Assembly (NCBI GenBank): GCA_947176485.1
Contig: CAMWQS010000071.1
Location: 1 to 8,032, forward strand
Source: an uncultured Clostridia bacterium
GTDB taxonomy: Bacteria > Bacillota > Clostridia > Christensenellales > Borkfalkiaceae
Length of the DNA: 8,032 nt
Direction: 5' to 3'
Position numbers and translations under genes: made by a program
In this document: positions 1 through 6,028 of the stretch, piece by piece
Numbering within the stretch: the first letter of the stretch is position 1
Layout: every line of letters begins with the position of its first letter
Notes under the pieces: generated by a model
Databases searched by the model: none
Told to the model about the DNA's origin: nothing
Seen by the model: the letters and a program-made list of their open reading frames with translations, nothing else

Positions 1-502
1 TCTCCATAATAATAATTAAAAATATTTTTGCAACGACCATAAGATTTATAACGGTTATTGCCTTGGCGTAATATCTGATATCCGAATGTTCGGCGTTTAA
101 AACGACGTAGTTTCTGAGTTTGCCGTAATTGCCGTTCATCTGTAAAAACTTATAAATCGCAGTGGTAAACCCGCTCTGCAAAAGAAGGATATACGCGTTG
201 GCGTCCTTCTGCATGCCGTAGTCGCCGAGCTGAACTATTTTATAGATGCAAAGCTGATTAAAGATTTTATAAAAATTCAGCTTGAATTTGGACGGGTCTA
301 TCTTCTTCTTTTTGCCGTTAATCTGCATCTCCCGCGGGTTGTTTTCAACGGTGTTAGCGTTAAAAAAACTTATGCCGTACACACCCGCGTTTACGCTTGC
401 GTATTTCGTGGTGGTGTTTATATAAAAATAGTTAAAAACGTGAATTGGAAACACCGCCAGAAGGAACCCGACAGCCGCAAGCCAAACCAAAACGTCTGTC
501 AT
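1..502 (-). CDS. YtfI-like (DUF2953-type) membrane-anchored protein, 3' end cut off
   Basis: The reading frame is open from an ATG at 502 to the window edge, giving 167 residues without a stop. An in-frame TAA lies just upstream (511-509), so this ATG is the first possible start. Residues 4-22 form a hydrophobic membrane anchor. A soluble middle follows, with a lysine run at 64-67, and then a second hydrophobic stretch at about 148-166 that includes VINLMVVAKIFLIII. Anchor, short beta-like body, a G-x-x-x-D-A segment (residues 96-102) and an apolar end recall the DUF2953/YtfI family, which commonly follows scpB and precedes ytfJ (gerW) in spore formers. I infer the family from layout and position; sequence similarity alone is weak. 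AAAGG lies only one base before the ATG, too close for normal ribosome binding. The gene follows the scpB terminator, so it needs its own promoter. The function of YtfI is not established. Confidence 0.6.
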   Translation of the reverse strand, partial: MTDVLVWLAAVGFLLAVFPIHVFNYFYINTTTKYASVNAGVYGISFFNANTVENNPREMQINGKKKKIDPSKFKLNFYKIFNQLCIYKIVQLGDYGMQKDANAYILLLQSGFTTAIYKFLQMNGNYGKLRNYVVLNAEHSDIRYYAKAITVINLMVVAKIFLIIIME

Positions 503-507
503 ACCTT

Positions 508-536
508 TATTATTTGTAACTACGATGAAAATATAC
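508..536 (-). promoter_or_regulatory. candidate sporulation-type promoter of the YtfI-like gene
   Basis: Read on the minus strand, GTATA (536-532) is followed by 17 bases and AATAATA (514-508). This agrees with the Bacillus sigma-G consensus gyATR / cAtnnTA except for the first base of the -10. The -10 ends five bases before the ATG at 502, so transcription would begin at or beside the start codon. An alternative sigma-A reading of the same DNA is TTGTAT (538-533), 18 bases, AATAAT (514-509). Both readings put the start of RNA at about 502. The -35 abuts the U tract of the scpB terminator. The match is short and AT-rich, so confidence is limited. Confidence 0.4.
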
Positions 537-563
537 AAAAAAGGACGGGCAAGCCGTCCTTTT
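536..563 (-). terminator. intrinsic terminator of the lysA-scpB operon
   Basis: The minus-strand RNA reads AAAAGGACGG, a five-base loop CTTGC, then CCGTCCTTTT with the T run continuing to six bases. This is a ten-pair stem with a GC-rich core and an uninterrupted U tract. It lies 16 bases beyond the scpB stop codon and separates the lysA operon from the YtfI-like gene. Confidence 0.9.
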
Positions 564-579
564 AATTTGTATCATATTA

Positions 580-1287
580 TCAGTTAATTTTTATTACGTC
601 GTCGTCTTCGTCGAAATCGGGAAGCTCGTAGCCGTTTTCGTCAACAACGGGCTTCTTTTCTTCAACCTTTTCCGCAGGCTTAGACTCCTCCGAACCCTCT
701 TCAACGTAAACGTCCTTTTTGTAAAGGTAGTTTGCGTCGTCCTCGTCTTCGACGATATTGCTGTTAAGCTCGGCAATTTGCTCCATAAGCTCGTCGTAGT
801 CGGGCAATTCTTCAATAGAATTGAGCTTAAACCTCTTTAAGAAGTTATCCGTAGTGGCGTACATTATGGGCTTACCTACGGCGTCCTTTCTGCCGCAAGG
901 GACTATCATCTCAAGCTCTAACAAAGTATGTATTGCATAGTCGCAGCTAACTTGCCTAATTTCTTCAAGCTCGGGCTTGGTTACGGGCTGTTTGTATGCG
1001 ATAAGCGCGGCACATTCCAAAATGGTTTTCGTAAATTCTTTTTCCTTTATAGGGATAAGTACTTCCGAAATCTGCTGCTTGTATTTAGGGCTTGAAGCAA
1101 ACTGCAGCTTGCCGTTGAACGTAAGAAGCTGTATGCCGCTTTCTTCGTTATATTTTTCTTTAAGCTCGTCAACGCACTTATTGACGTCTTTAACGCTGCA
1201 ACCCAACTTTTCAACTATATATTTGACTTGCACTGCCTCGCCCGAAGCAAAAACTATCGCCTCAATTATATTCGTCAAATTGCTCAT
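580..1287 (-). CDS. scpB: segregation and condensation protein B
   Basis: ScpB dimers bind the kleisin ScpA and, with Smc, form the bacterial condensin that organises and segregates the chromosome. The product has 235 residues. Two winged-helix domains cover about residues 1-80 and 85-155. Family hallmarks are AYKQPVTKPELEEIR (97-111), TLLELEMI (121-128) and GRKDAVGKPIMYATTDNFL (132-150). Beyond residue 160 is an acidic, lysine-spotted tail of about 75 residues ending DEDDDVIKIN. It is probably disordered and longer than the minimal family core. The ATG at 1287 lies inside the end of scpA, giving a 26-base overlap, and has a good ribosome site (AAAGAGGT, five bases away). This is the last gene of the lysA operon and is followed by a terminator. 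Confidence 0.95.
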   Translation of the reverse strand: MSNLTNIIEAIVFASGEAVQVKYIVEKLGCSVKDVNKCVDELKEKYNEESGIQLLTFNGKLQFASSPKYKQQISEVLIPIKEKEFTKTILECAALIAYKQPVTKPELEEIRQVSCDYAIHTLLELEMIVPCGRKDAVGKPIMYATTDNFLKRFKLNSIEELPDYDELMEQIAELNSNIVEDEDDANYLYKKDVYVEEGSEESKPAEKVEEKKPVVDENGYELPDFDEDDDVIKIN

Positions 1288-2074
1288 CTGATACCTCTTT
1301 CATATCCCAGTCGGGATTAAGTAAAATCGTAATCGGTCCGAAGGTGAATTCCTGCCGAACGTTTATAAACTGGTGCTTCAACATTTCCAAAAGCGCTTGG
1401 AAGGTGGTAACTACTTCGTTTTTAGAGAAGGTTTTAAAAAGCTGTTCAAAAAGTACTTCCTTTTTCTCAACGAGTGTATCGCGGATAAAGGCAACCTTTT
1501 CTTCAACCGTATGAACGTCTTTGGGAATTTCCTTTATATTGTCCTTTTCGCGCTGCAAGCTCTCGTTTTTGAGCATCATCTTTGCAAATGCTTCCAAAAG
1601 TGCGCTGACGGTGAAATCTTTATAGACGACCCTTACCGTATTCAAGGACTTATCGGGTTCTTTGTACATGTACCCTACCGTTTCCAAGTCCTTCAATTTG
1701 GGGGTTTCTTGCTTTATAAGCTCGTACTCGCGCTGTTTAAGCTGCTCGATTAAAGCACGCTTGTCCTCGTCTTCGTCGCCCCATTCTTCGCCCGCAACCT
1801 CCACGACGGGAAGCATGCTTTTTGACTTTATGTAAATTATCTGCGCCGCTATCGCAAGATATTCGCTCTCTTTATCGACATCGCGGTGAGGCTGAGACTT
1901 CATGAATTCAATGTAGTCCAAAAACTGTTCCGTTACCTTGGACACGAAAATATCCTCGATATTTATCTGCGCTATGTTTATTAAGTGCAGCAACAAATCG
2001 AGAGGGCCTTCGAAGTCGTCCAAGACGGTATTGTAATCAACGACTGATTCAAAATTTTCTACGTTAAATGCCAT
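1262..2074 (-). CDS. scpA: segregation and condensation protein A (kleisin)
   Basis: ScpA is the kleisin that bridges the Smc heads and carries the ScpB dimer in bacterial condensin. The 270-residue product is of usual family length. The N-terminal signature FEGPLDLLLHLI is at residues 21-32, the helical EYLAIAAQIIYIKSKSMLP segment at 71-89, and the C-terminal winged helix carries VVTTFQALLEMLK and FGPITI. The middle is a charged linker. The ATG at 2074 is 13 bases past the stop of the upstream protease gene. The Shine-Dalgarno is poor (GGGT about nine bases upstream), so translation probably relies on ribosomes arriving from the upstream gene. The 3' end overlaps scpB by 26 bases, the usual tight scpA-scpB pairing. 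Confidence 0.96.
   Translation of the reverse strand: MAFNVENFESVVDYNTVLDDFEGPLDLLLHLINIAQINIEDIFVSKVTEQFLDYIEFMKSQPHRDVDKESEYLAIAAQIIYIKSKSMLPVVEVAGEEWGDEDEDKRALIEQLKQREYELIKQETPKLKDLETVGYMYKEPDKSLNTVRVVYKDFTVSALLEAFAKMMLKNESLQREKDNIKEIPKDVHTVEEKVAFIRDTLVEKKEVLFEQLFKTFSKNEVVTTFQALLEMLKHQFINVRQEFTFGPITILLNPDWDMKEVSDEQFDEYN
1293..1300 (-). promoter_or_regulatory. ribosome binding site of scpB
   Basis: AAAGAGGT lies five bases before the scpB ATG and inside the 3' end of the scpA coding sequence. It supports the ATG at 1287 as the start and permits initiation independent of the scpA stop. Confidence 0.85.
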
Positions 2075-2087
2075 AATTTAAACCCAT

Positions 2088-2825
2088 TTATATAAACGGT
2101 ATCGGGAATCCGAATATCCAATTCCAAAACGCTGTTATAGGGAAGCCTATAATTTTCTGTGCAAACCAGCCAACCCAACCCAAAATATCGAAATAGCTTA
2201 CGTACGGCAAGTCGGTATATCTGATAATAATATCGCAAAGGAAGCTTTCCACAACGAGAACTATCAGAATATACATTCCGTAATTTCTTAAAAATCTGCG
2301 TACGGGGTTTACTTCGCGGGTAAACGCCTCTACCACTCTGAACCCGTCCAACGGATACAGCGGCAACAAGTTAAACACCACTATTCCAAGCCCGTAAGCG
2401 TAGATATAAAATAGTGCGTAATAAAGAATTTTTACTATTACGTCAAGCCACTGATTAGCGTAAAAGAAATCGTAGTTTACGATATAAAGATAGTTTAAAA
2501 CCAACAAAGACAGCGGATACGCAATAAACGCTATTATATAATTAGTAACGACGCCAGCTATTGCCGTGCAGAAAAGTCCTTTTCTGTAATGGTGAAAATT
2601 GCTTGGATAAATGGGCACGGGTTTTGCCCAACCGAAGCCTACTACCGCGCACATTATAAACCCCGTAGGGTCAAGATGCTTTAGGGGATTTAAAGTCATT
2701 CTGCCTTGCATCTTCGCCGTCGGGTCGCCGCATTTATAAGCCACGACGGCGTGTGCAAATTCGTGGGGAGCAAATATGAAAATTACTGCAATAAGTCCCG
2801 CAACAATATCAATAAAATAGATCAT
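2088..2825 (-). CDS. M50-family site-2 (intramembrane zinc) protease
   Basis: A 245-residue multi-spanning membrane protein. The zinc-binding HEFAH motif is at residues 21-25 inside the first hydrophobic segment (ligands H21 and H25, catalytic E22). The third ligand is D160 in NLLPLYPLDG (152-161). GFGWAKPVPIYPSNF (63-77) is typical of the small YwhC-like M50 branch found beside scpA in Bacillota. At about residue 90 the family's usual AGPxxN turn reads AGVVTN here, so the proline is missing. Hydrophobic segments are at about 7-28, 53-66, 86-112, 130-154 and 181-200, with an aromatic C-terminal hairpin. The ATG overlaps the lysA stop (ATGA, four bases), indicating translational coupling, and the Shine-Dalgarno is weak. 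The substrate is unknown. It is not assigned as SpoIVFB, since no bofA or spoIVFA neighbour is present. Confidence 0.9.
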   Translation of the reverse strand: MIYFIDIVAGLIAVIFIFAPHEFAHAVVAYKCGDPTAKMQGRMTLNPLKHLDPTGFIMCAVVGFGWAKPVPIYPSNFHHYRKGLFCTAIAGVVTNYIIAFIAYPLSLLVLNYLYIVNYDFFYANQWLDVIVKILYYALFYIYAYGLGIVVFNLLPLYPLDGFRVVEAFTREVNPVRRFLRNYGMYILIVLVVESFLCDIIIRYTDLPYVSYFDILGWVGWFAQKIIGFPITAFWNWIFGFPIPFI

Positions 2826-4150
2826 TTCTTAAATCTTTCGGGCAGAACGTCGTTTCTTACTATATCTTCGTAGGTCTGAGGTTTTACTATGTATTCCGCC
2901 TTCCCGTCTTTCACGAGTACCGCCGCGGGAATGAAGTTTCTGTTATAGTTGCTTGCCATTGAATAATTGTAAGCACCCGTAGTTAAAACGGCAAGAATAT
3001 TGCCCGTTTTCGCTTCGGGAAGCGGCACGTCAACGGCTATAACGTCGCCGCTTTCACAGCACTTGCCCGCTATCGTAACCCTTTCGGTATTCTTCTCGTT
3101 TGCTCTGTCGGCAAGAAGAACCGTGTATTTAGACTGATACAGTGCGTATCTGGGGTTATCGAACATACCGCCGTCTATCGCAACGTACTTCTTTATGCCG
3201 GGAATATCCTTTATCGCGCCGACGGTGTAAAGCGTTATCCCCGCCTCGCCCACTATCGAACGCCCGGGTTCAATTAAAAGATACGGGTTATTCAGTTTAT
3301 GCTCTTTCGCCTTTGATTTTACGGCGCCGATTAAAGCCTTCAAGTAGTCGGCGTAATCGCTAAGCTTAAGCTTGGGGTCTTCGTCGGTGTACCAAACGCC
3401 GAAGCCGCCGCCAATGTTCAGCTCGGTAGCCTCGAAGCCTGACGACTTTTTCATTTTGGCGATAAAGTCCATTACTTTTTCAGCCGCCAAAACGAAAGAC
3501 TGCTTTTCGAATATCTGCGAACCGATATGACAATGATACCCTTTTAAAACGAGGTTCTTCTTGGATAGAATATGCTTGGTCATTTCTTCCGCCGCACCGT
3601 CGTTTATCGAAAAACCGAATTTGCTGTCCGTGCGCGCCGTTTGAACGAAGGCATGCGTGTGCGCTTCAACGCCCGGGTTAGTACGGATTAAAACGTTTTG
3701 TTTTATTCCGCGCTTGCCCGCAAGCTCATCCAAAACGTCGGCTTCGGAATAGCTGTCTACCACGATATTTCCGATACCGTTGTCTACTGCAAATTCAAGC
3801 TCTCTTAAAAGCTTGTTATTGCCGTGCATGTAAATTTTATCTGCGGGGAAGCCCGCTGAAAGAGCTGTATAAAACTCACCGCCCGACACCACGTCAACGC
3901 CTACGCTTTCTTCGTTTGCAATAGCGTAAATTGCCTTGCAAGAAAACGCTTTAGAGGCGTAAAGCACAAGCCCGTTGCCGTCGTATTCTTCGTCGATGGT
4001 CTTTTTGTAAACGCGCATCATATTGCGGATATGCGCTTCGTCGAAAACGTAAAGGGGCGTCCCGAACTTCTTTGCCAAATCAACAGCGTCCGCACCGCCT
4101 ATTTCAAGATGACCCAAACCGTTGATTTTCAAAGTTTCGCGTTCGTTCAT
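2822..4150 (-). CDS. lysA: diaminopimelate decarboxylase
   Basis: A cytoplasmic PLP enzyme that converts meso-diaminopimelate to L-lysine, the last step of lysine biosynthesis. The 442-residue length fits the family. The alanine-racemase-like barrel carries the PLP lysine K67 in LYASKAF (61 onward), HIGSQ at 208-212, the phosphate-binding GGGFG at 247-251 and EPGRS at 294-298. The beta domain carries CESGD at 365-369 and GAYNYSMASNYN at 392-403, which complete the active site across the dimer. All key residues are present. The ATG at 4150 follows GGAGG by six bases. It is the first gene of an operon with the M50 protease, scpA and scpB. No lysine riboswitch is present. Regulation may instead act through a dyad inside the promoter. 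Confidence 0.97.
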   Translation of the reverse strand: MNERETLKINGLGHLEIGGADAVDLAKKFGTPLYVFDEAHIRNMMRVYKKTIDEEYDGNGLVLYASKAFSCKAIYAIANEESVGVDVVSGGEFYTALSAGFPADKIYMHGNNKLLRELEFAVDNGIGNIVVDSYSEADVLDELAGKRGIKQNVLIRTNPGVEAHTHAFVQTARTDSKFGFSINDGAAEEMTKHILSKKNLVLKGYHCHIGSQIFEKQSFVLAAEKVMDFIAKMKKSSGFEATELNIGGGFGVWYTDEDPKLKLSDYADYLKALIGAVKSKAKEHKLNNPYLLIEPGRSIVGEAGITLYTVGAIKDIPGIKKYVAIDGGMFDNPRYALYQSKYTVLLADRANEKNTERVTIAGKCCESGDVIAVDVPLPEAKTGNILAVLTTGAYNYSMASNYNRNFIPAAVLVKDGKAEYIVKPQTYEDIVRNDVLPERFKK

Positions 4151-4156
4151 AATATG

Positions 4157-4163
4157 CCTCCAC
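4157..4163 (-). promoter_or_regulatory. ribosome binding site of lysA
   Basis: GTGGAGG stands six bases before the lysA ATG. It is one of only two clear Shine-Dalgarno sequences in the window and lies at the very 5' end of the predicted transcript. Confidence 0.85.
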
Positions 4164-4168
4164 TTTCA

Positions 4169-4197
4169 ATTTTACCATTAGTGGTAAAAATAGTCAA
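4169..4197 (-). promoter_or_regulatory. sigma-A promoter of the lysA operon
   Basis: On the minus strand, TTGACT (4197-4192) is followed by exactly 17 bases and TAAAAT (4174-4169), preceded by TGG, an extended -10 element. This is five of six matches at each hexamer with ideal spacing. RNA should start near 4164-4162, giving a leader of only about 12-14 bases that holds the Shine-Dalgarno sequence and no room for a riboswitch or attenuator. The upstream dacF terminator (4259-4228) isolates it from the sporulation block. Confidence 0.8.
4170..4189. promoter_or_regulatory. perfect dyad within the lysA promoter, candidate operator
   Basis: TTTTACCA, a four-base centre, then TGGTAAAA form a perfect 8+8 inverted repeat. 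It fills most of the spacer and five of the six bases of the -10. A dimeric protein bound there would block RNA polymerase. I cannot assign it to a known regulator. It does not look like ArgR, CodY, LexA or Rex sites. An RNA role is unlikely because it lies upstream of the predicted transcript start. Confidence 0.55.
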
Positions 4198-4227
4198 ATA
4201 AATTATAAAAATTTATTTCTTAAAGCA

Positions 4228-4259
4228 CAAAATAAGGCGCACGGTTTAACCGTACGCCT
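4228..4259 (-). terminator. intrinsic terminator of dacF
   Basis: Transcribed leftward, AGGCGTACGG, a five-base loop, then CCGTGCGCCT form a ten-pair stem (one G-T pair), followed by TATTTTG. The stem is strong and the U tract is interrupted by one A. It begins 16 bases after the dacF stop. Little T-rich sequence follows on the other strand, so it mainly serves dacF. Confidence 0.8.
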
Positions 4260-4275
4260 CTAAATATGGTTTTAT

Positions 4276-5436
4276 TTATAAATTCCAATCGTCAGCTATC
4301 TGCACGAAATAATCGCCGAAGCTTGCTCTTTCTACCGCTTCTGCGGCAACCACGTTGACCGTATCCGCAAGAACGCCGTCCTTGTAAACTTCTATCTTAC
4401 CAACGACGGTATCGAGCGCAACGGGAGCTTTAACGTCGAACGCAATAACGTTATGCGTGATTTCGGGCGACTTATCCAACGCCGAGAAGATATAACTGTT
4501 TCTTTCTGGTCTTACGGCAAAGCTATCCTTCTTGCCGCCCTTTACGGCAAACTCGTCGTTCAAAGTAACGTCTTTATCCAAAACGACCTTGTTTTTGAAG
4601 TTTGCAAAGCCGTAGTCGAACATTTTCATGGTTGAGCTGAATCTGTCGTCACTGGACGACGCGCCGAGGACTACGCTTACAAGTCTTAAATCGTTCTTCT
4701 TTGCTGTGGATGCAAGGCAGAAACCTGCCTCGTTGGTAAAGCCCGTCTTGCCGCCGTCGCAGAAAGAATACTTTCTTATAAGCTTGTTCGTGTTCGTCAT
4801 CGAAGTCGTTCTGTTGTCGGGGTGAACGAAGTCTTCAAGCCAGATTTTGCTGTAACGGAAATAATCTTCGTTTTTGATTAAATTTGAGAACATTACAGCG
4901 ACGTCCTTCGCGCAAGAGTACTGCGTTTCTCTGGGAAGCCCCGTGCAGTTTGCAAAAAGCGTATCGGCACAGCCGAGCTCGGTCGCCTTGGCGTTCATTC
5001 TTGCAACGAACTCCTCCTCGCCGCCAGCTACCGTTTCCGAAAGGGCTACGCAGCTGTCGTTTGCCGAGCATACGATTATACTCTTTATAAGGTTGTCCAC
5101 CGTGTATTCGCAACCTTTATCCAAAAAGACTTGCGAACCGCCCATGCCCGCCGCATTCTCGCTAACGGTTACGACGTCGTTTAAATTCAATTCGCCCGCC
5201 CTAATCGCGTCGAAAACGAGGGTCAAAGTCATAACCTTACATACGCTTGCTATAGGAGTACGCAAGGTTTCGTTTTCTTTATATAGGCACTCGCCAGAGC
5301 CGTAATCCATCAGATACGCCGATTTGCAGTTGGAAACGAGCGAAGTTTTAGCGTTATTTTCCAAAGTAAAACCCGTGGTTACGCCCGTGGACGCAAGCAT
5401 ACAGGTTGATAAAATTAATGAACATAACTTTTTCAT
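4276..5436 (-). CDS. dacF: serine-type D-Ala-D-Ala carboxypeptidase, DacF type
   Basis: An exported peptidase S11 penicillin-binding protein that trims the terminal D-alanine from peptidoglycan stem peptides. DacF acts in the forespore and affects cortex crosslinking. Counted from the ATG at 5436 there are 386 residues, matching the family. A signal sequence covers about 1-24. The catalytic motifs are S64-V-C-K67, S124-A-N126 and K230-T-G232, and a beta-rich C-terminal domain follows from about 270. A TTG six codons upstream would add PHTTV, but the ATG followed by AAAAAG makes the better signal peptide. There is no Shine-Dalgarno. The gene starts 28 bases after the SpoIIM-like stop and ends at its own terminator. 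About 11 cysteines in the exported part, several beside the catalytic motifs, are notable. The neighbours and forespore-type promoter favour DacF over the vegetative DacA. Confidence 0.92.
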   Translation of the reverse strand: MKKLCSLILSTCMLASTGVTTGFTLENNAKTSLVSNCKSAYLMDYGSGECLYKENETLRTPIASVCKVMTLTLVFDAIRAGELNLNDVVTVSENAAGMGGSQVFLDKGCEYTVDNLIKSIIVCSANDSCVALSETVAGGEEEFVARMNAKATELGCADTLFANCTGLPRETQYSCAKDVAVMFSNLIKNEDYFRYSKIWLEDFVHPDNRTTSMTNTNKLIRKYSFCDGGKTGFTNEAGFCLASTAKKNDLRLVSVVLGASSSDDRFSSTMKMFDYGFANFKNKVVLDKDVTLNDEFAVKGGKKDSFAVRPERNSYIFSALDKSPEITHNVIAFDVKAPVALDTVVGKIEVYKDGVLADTVNVVAAEAVERASFGDYFVQIADDWNL

Positions 5437-5441
5437 AACCG

Positions 5442-5470
5442 TAGTATGCGGCAAATTGAAAAAGTTATAC
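5442..5470 (-). promoter_or_regulatory. sigma-G/F-like forespore promoter of dacF
   Basis: GTATA (5470-5466) is followed by 17 bases and CATACTA (5448-5442). CATACTA is the textbook sigma-G -10, and GTATA fits the -35 gyATR. The GG that marks sigma-F -10 elements is absent. The -35 overlaps the last codon and stop of the SpoIIM-like gene (GTA TAA). The -10 ends five bases before the dacF ATG, so the RNA would start at about the ATG itself. Forespore expression agrees with dacF in Bacillus, which is controlled by sigma-F. Confidence 0.6.
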
Positions 5471-6007
5471 TATGATTATTACCACTCTGAATACCACGTT
5501 TATTAAAAGCATTAAAATTATACCGTCAATAAGCGCAAGTGCAAGCGGTACGAAGAAGGCGTACTTTGCATCGAAGTTTTTGCAGATTTCGGTTATTATA
5601 CAGCATATTGCGAATGACAAAACCGTTGTTGGAATAAAAACGAATACCGCCACTATTATTCCGCCCACCGAACCGACGCATATAAGAATTACCGTATATA
5701 TGCCGAAAAACAGCCCTTTAAGGTACAGGAATACTAGCGTTAGATATTTGAATTTGGTCAAATAGCAAATTAAAAAGAATACGTAAAAATAGAGAACGTC
5801 CGCAAGAAAGTGCGTAAAAAACAGCGGTGTATTTTTAAAGTTGAAAACGTTGTACACGTAATCATTTGCGAAATTGATAAAGTATACGTTCGTTGTAACG
5901 GGCGTATACAACACGATTCCGCACACTATTGAGCATAAAAGCGTTATTATAAACGCCCAAACGTACCTTTTATCACATTTTTTTACGGAAAACGACAAAT
6001 TCCTCAT
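5465..6007 (-). CDS. spoIIM: five-helix membrane protein, SpoIIM-like
   Basis: A very hydrophobic protein of 180 residues from the ATG at 6007 (a TTG two codons earlier is possible). Membrane segments lie at about 15-34, 66-84, 88-111, 114-138 and 151-172, the count expected for SpoIIM, which is usually somewhat above 200 residues. The segment LKGLFFGIYTVILIC followed by G-x-x-G-G and IPTTVLSF (96-132) resembles the SpoIIM motif RGF..G...G..G......PxN, but the characteristic PQN reads PTT here. SpoIIM is part of the mother-cell DMP complex (SpoIID, SpoIIM, SpoIIP) that remodels the septum in engulfment. A near-consensus sigma-E promoter before it supports this identity, since spoIIM is a sigma-E gene. 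Context with spoIVB and dacF also fits. The AUG lies in an inverted repeat. There is no Shine-Dalgarno upstream. Confidence 0.65.
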   Translation of the reverse strand: MRNLSFSVKKCDKRYVWAFIITLLCSIVCGIVLYTPVTTNVYFINFANDYVYNVFNFKNTPLFFTHFLADVLYFYVFFLICYLTKFKYLTLVFLYLKGLFFGIYTVILICVGSVGGIIVAVFVFIPTTVLSFAICCIITEICKNFDAKYAFFVPLALALIDGIILMLLINVVFRVVIIIV

Positions 6008-6028
6008 ATACAATTATATGAGGAATTT
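5997..6028. repeat. perfect 14-base inverted repeat spanning the SpoIIM-like start codon
   Basis: AAATTCCTCATATA (5997-6010) and TATATGAGGAATTT (6015-6028) are exact reverse complements around a four-base centre. The repeat begins four bases past the spoIVB stop. On the minus strand its 5' arm contains most of the sigma-E -10 and its 3' arm contains the ATG and AGGA. No U tract follows (GTCGTTTTCC), so it is not a classical terminator. RNA reading through from spoIVB would fold into a 14-pair hairpin hiding the AUG. Confidence 0.85.

Noticed and set aside
594..815. A 73-codon minus-strand frame inside scpB, rich in Thr, Ser, Lys and Arg
   Set aside because: It is a frame-shifted reading of the acidic tail of ScpB. 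The GAC/GAA-rich codons produce the low-complexity Thr/Lys protein.
4151..4234. Possible lysine (L-box) riboswitch or T-box ahead of lysA
   Set aside because: The predicted transcript leader is about 13 bases, and no multi-helix leader, T-box sequence or second terminator is present in the 84 bases up to the dacF hairpin.
4453..5305. Plus-strand open frames opposite dacF, and others opposite scpA, spoIVB and recN
   Set aside because: They lie wholly opposite well-recognised genes, have no ribosome sites and show no family motif, so they are shadows of the real reading frames.
5404..5436. Lipobox in DacF (LSTC), making it a lipoprotein
   Set aside because: The residue before Cys12 is Thr rather than Gly, Ala or Ser, and a hydrophobic stretch continues after it. 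A normal signal peptide is more likely.
5436..5454. TTG at 5454 as the dacF start
   Set aside because: It has no ribosome site, would put PHTTV before a normal MKK signal peptide, and lies upstream of the -10 of the forespore promoter. The ATG at 5436 is preferred, though not proven.
6007..6013. TTG at 6013 as the SpoIIM-like start
   Set aside because: The ATG two codons later is the stronger start codon, and the TTG overlaps the last base of the sigma-E -10.
5997..6028. Inverted repeat as a rho-independent terminator of spoIVB
   Set aside because: The stem is AT-rich and no T run follows on either strand within ten bases, and the next gene's ATG lies inside it.
5997..6028. Inverted repeat as a MITE or transposon end
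   Set aside because: There is a single copy in the window, no flanking target-site duplication and no transposase.
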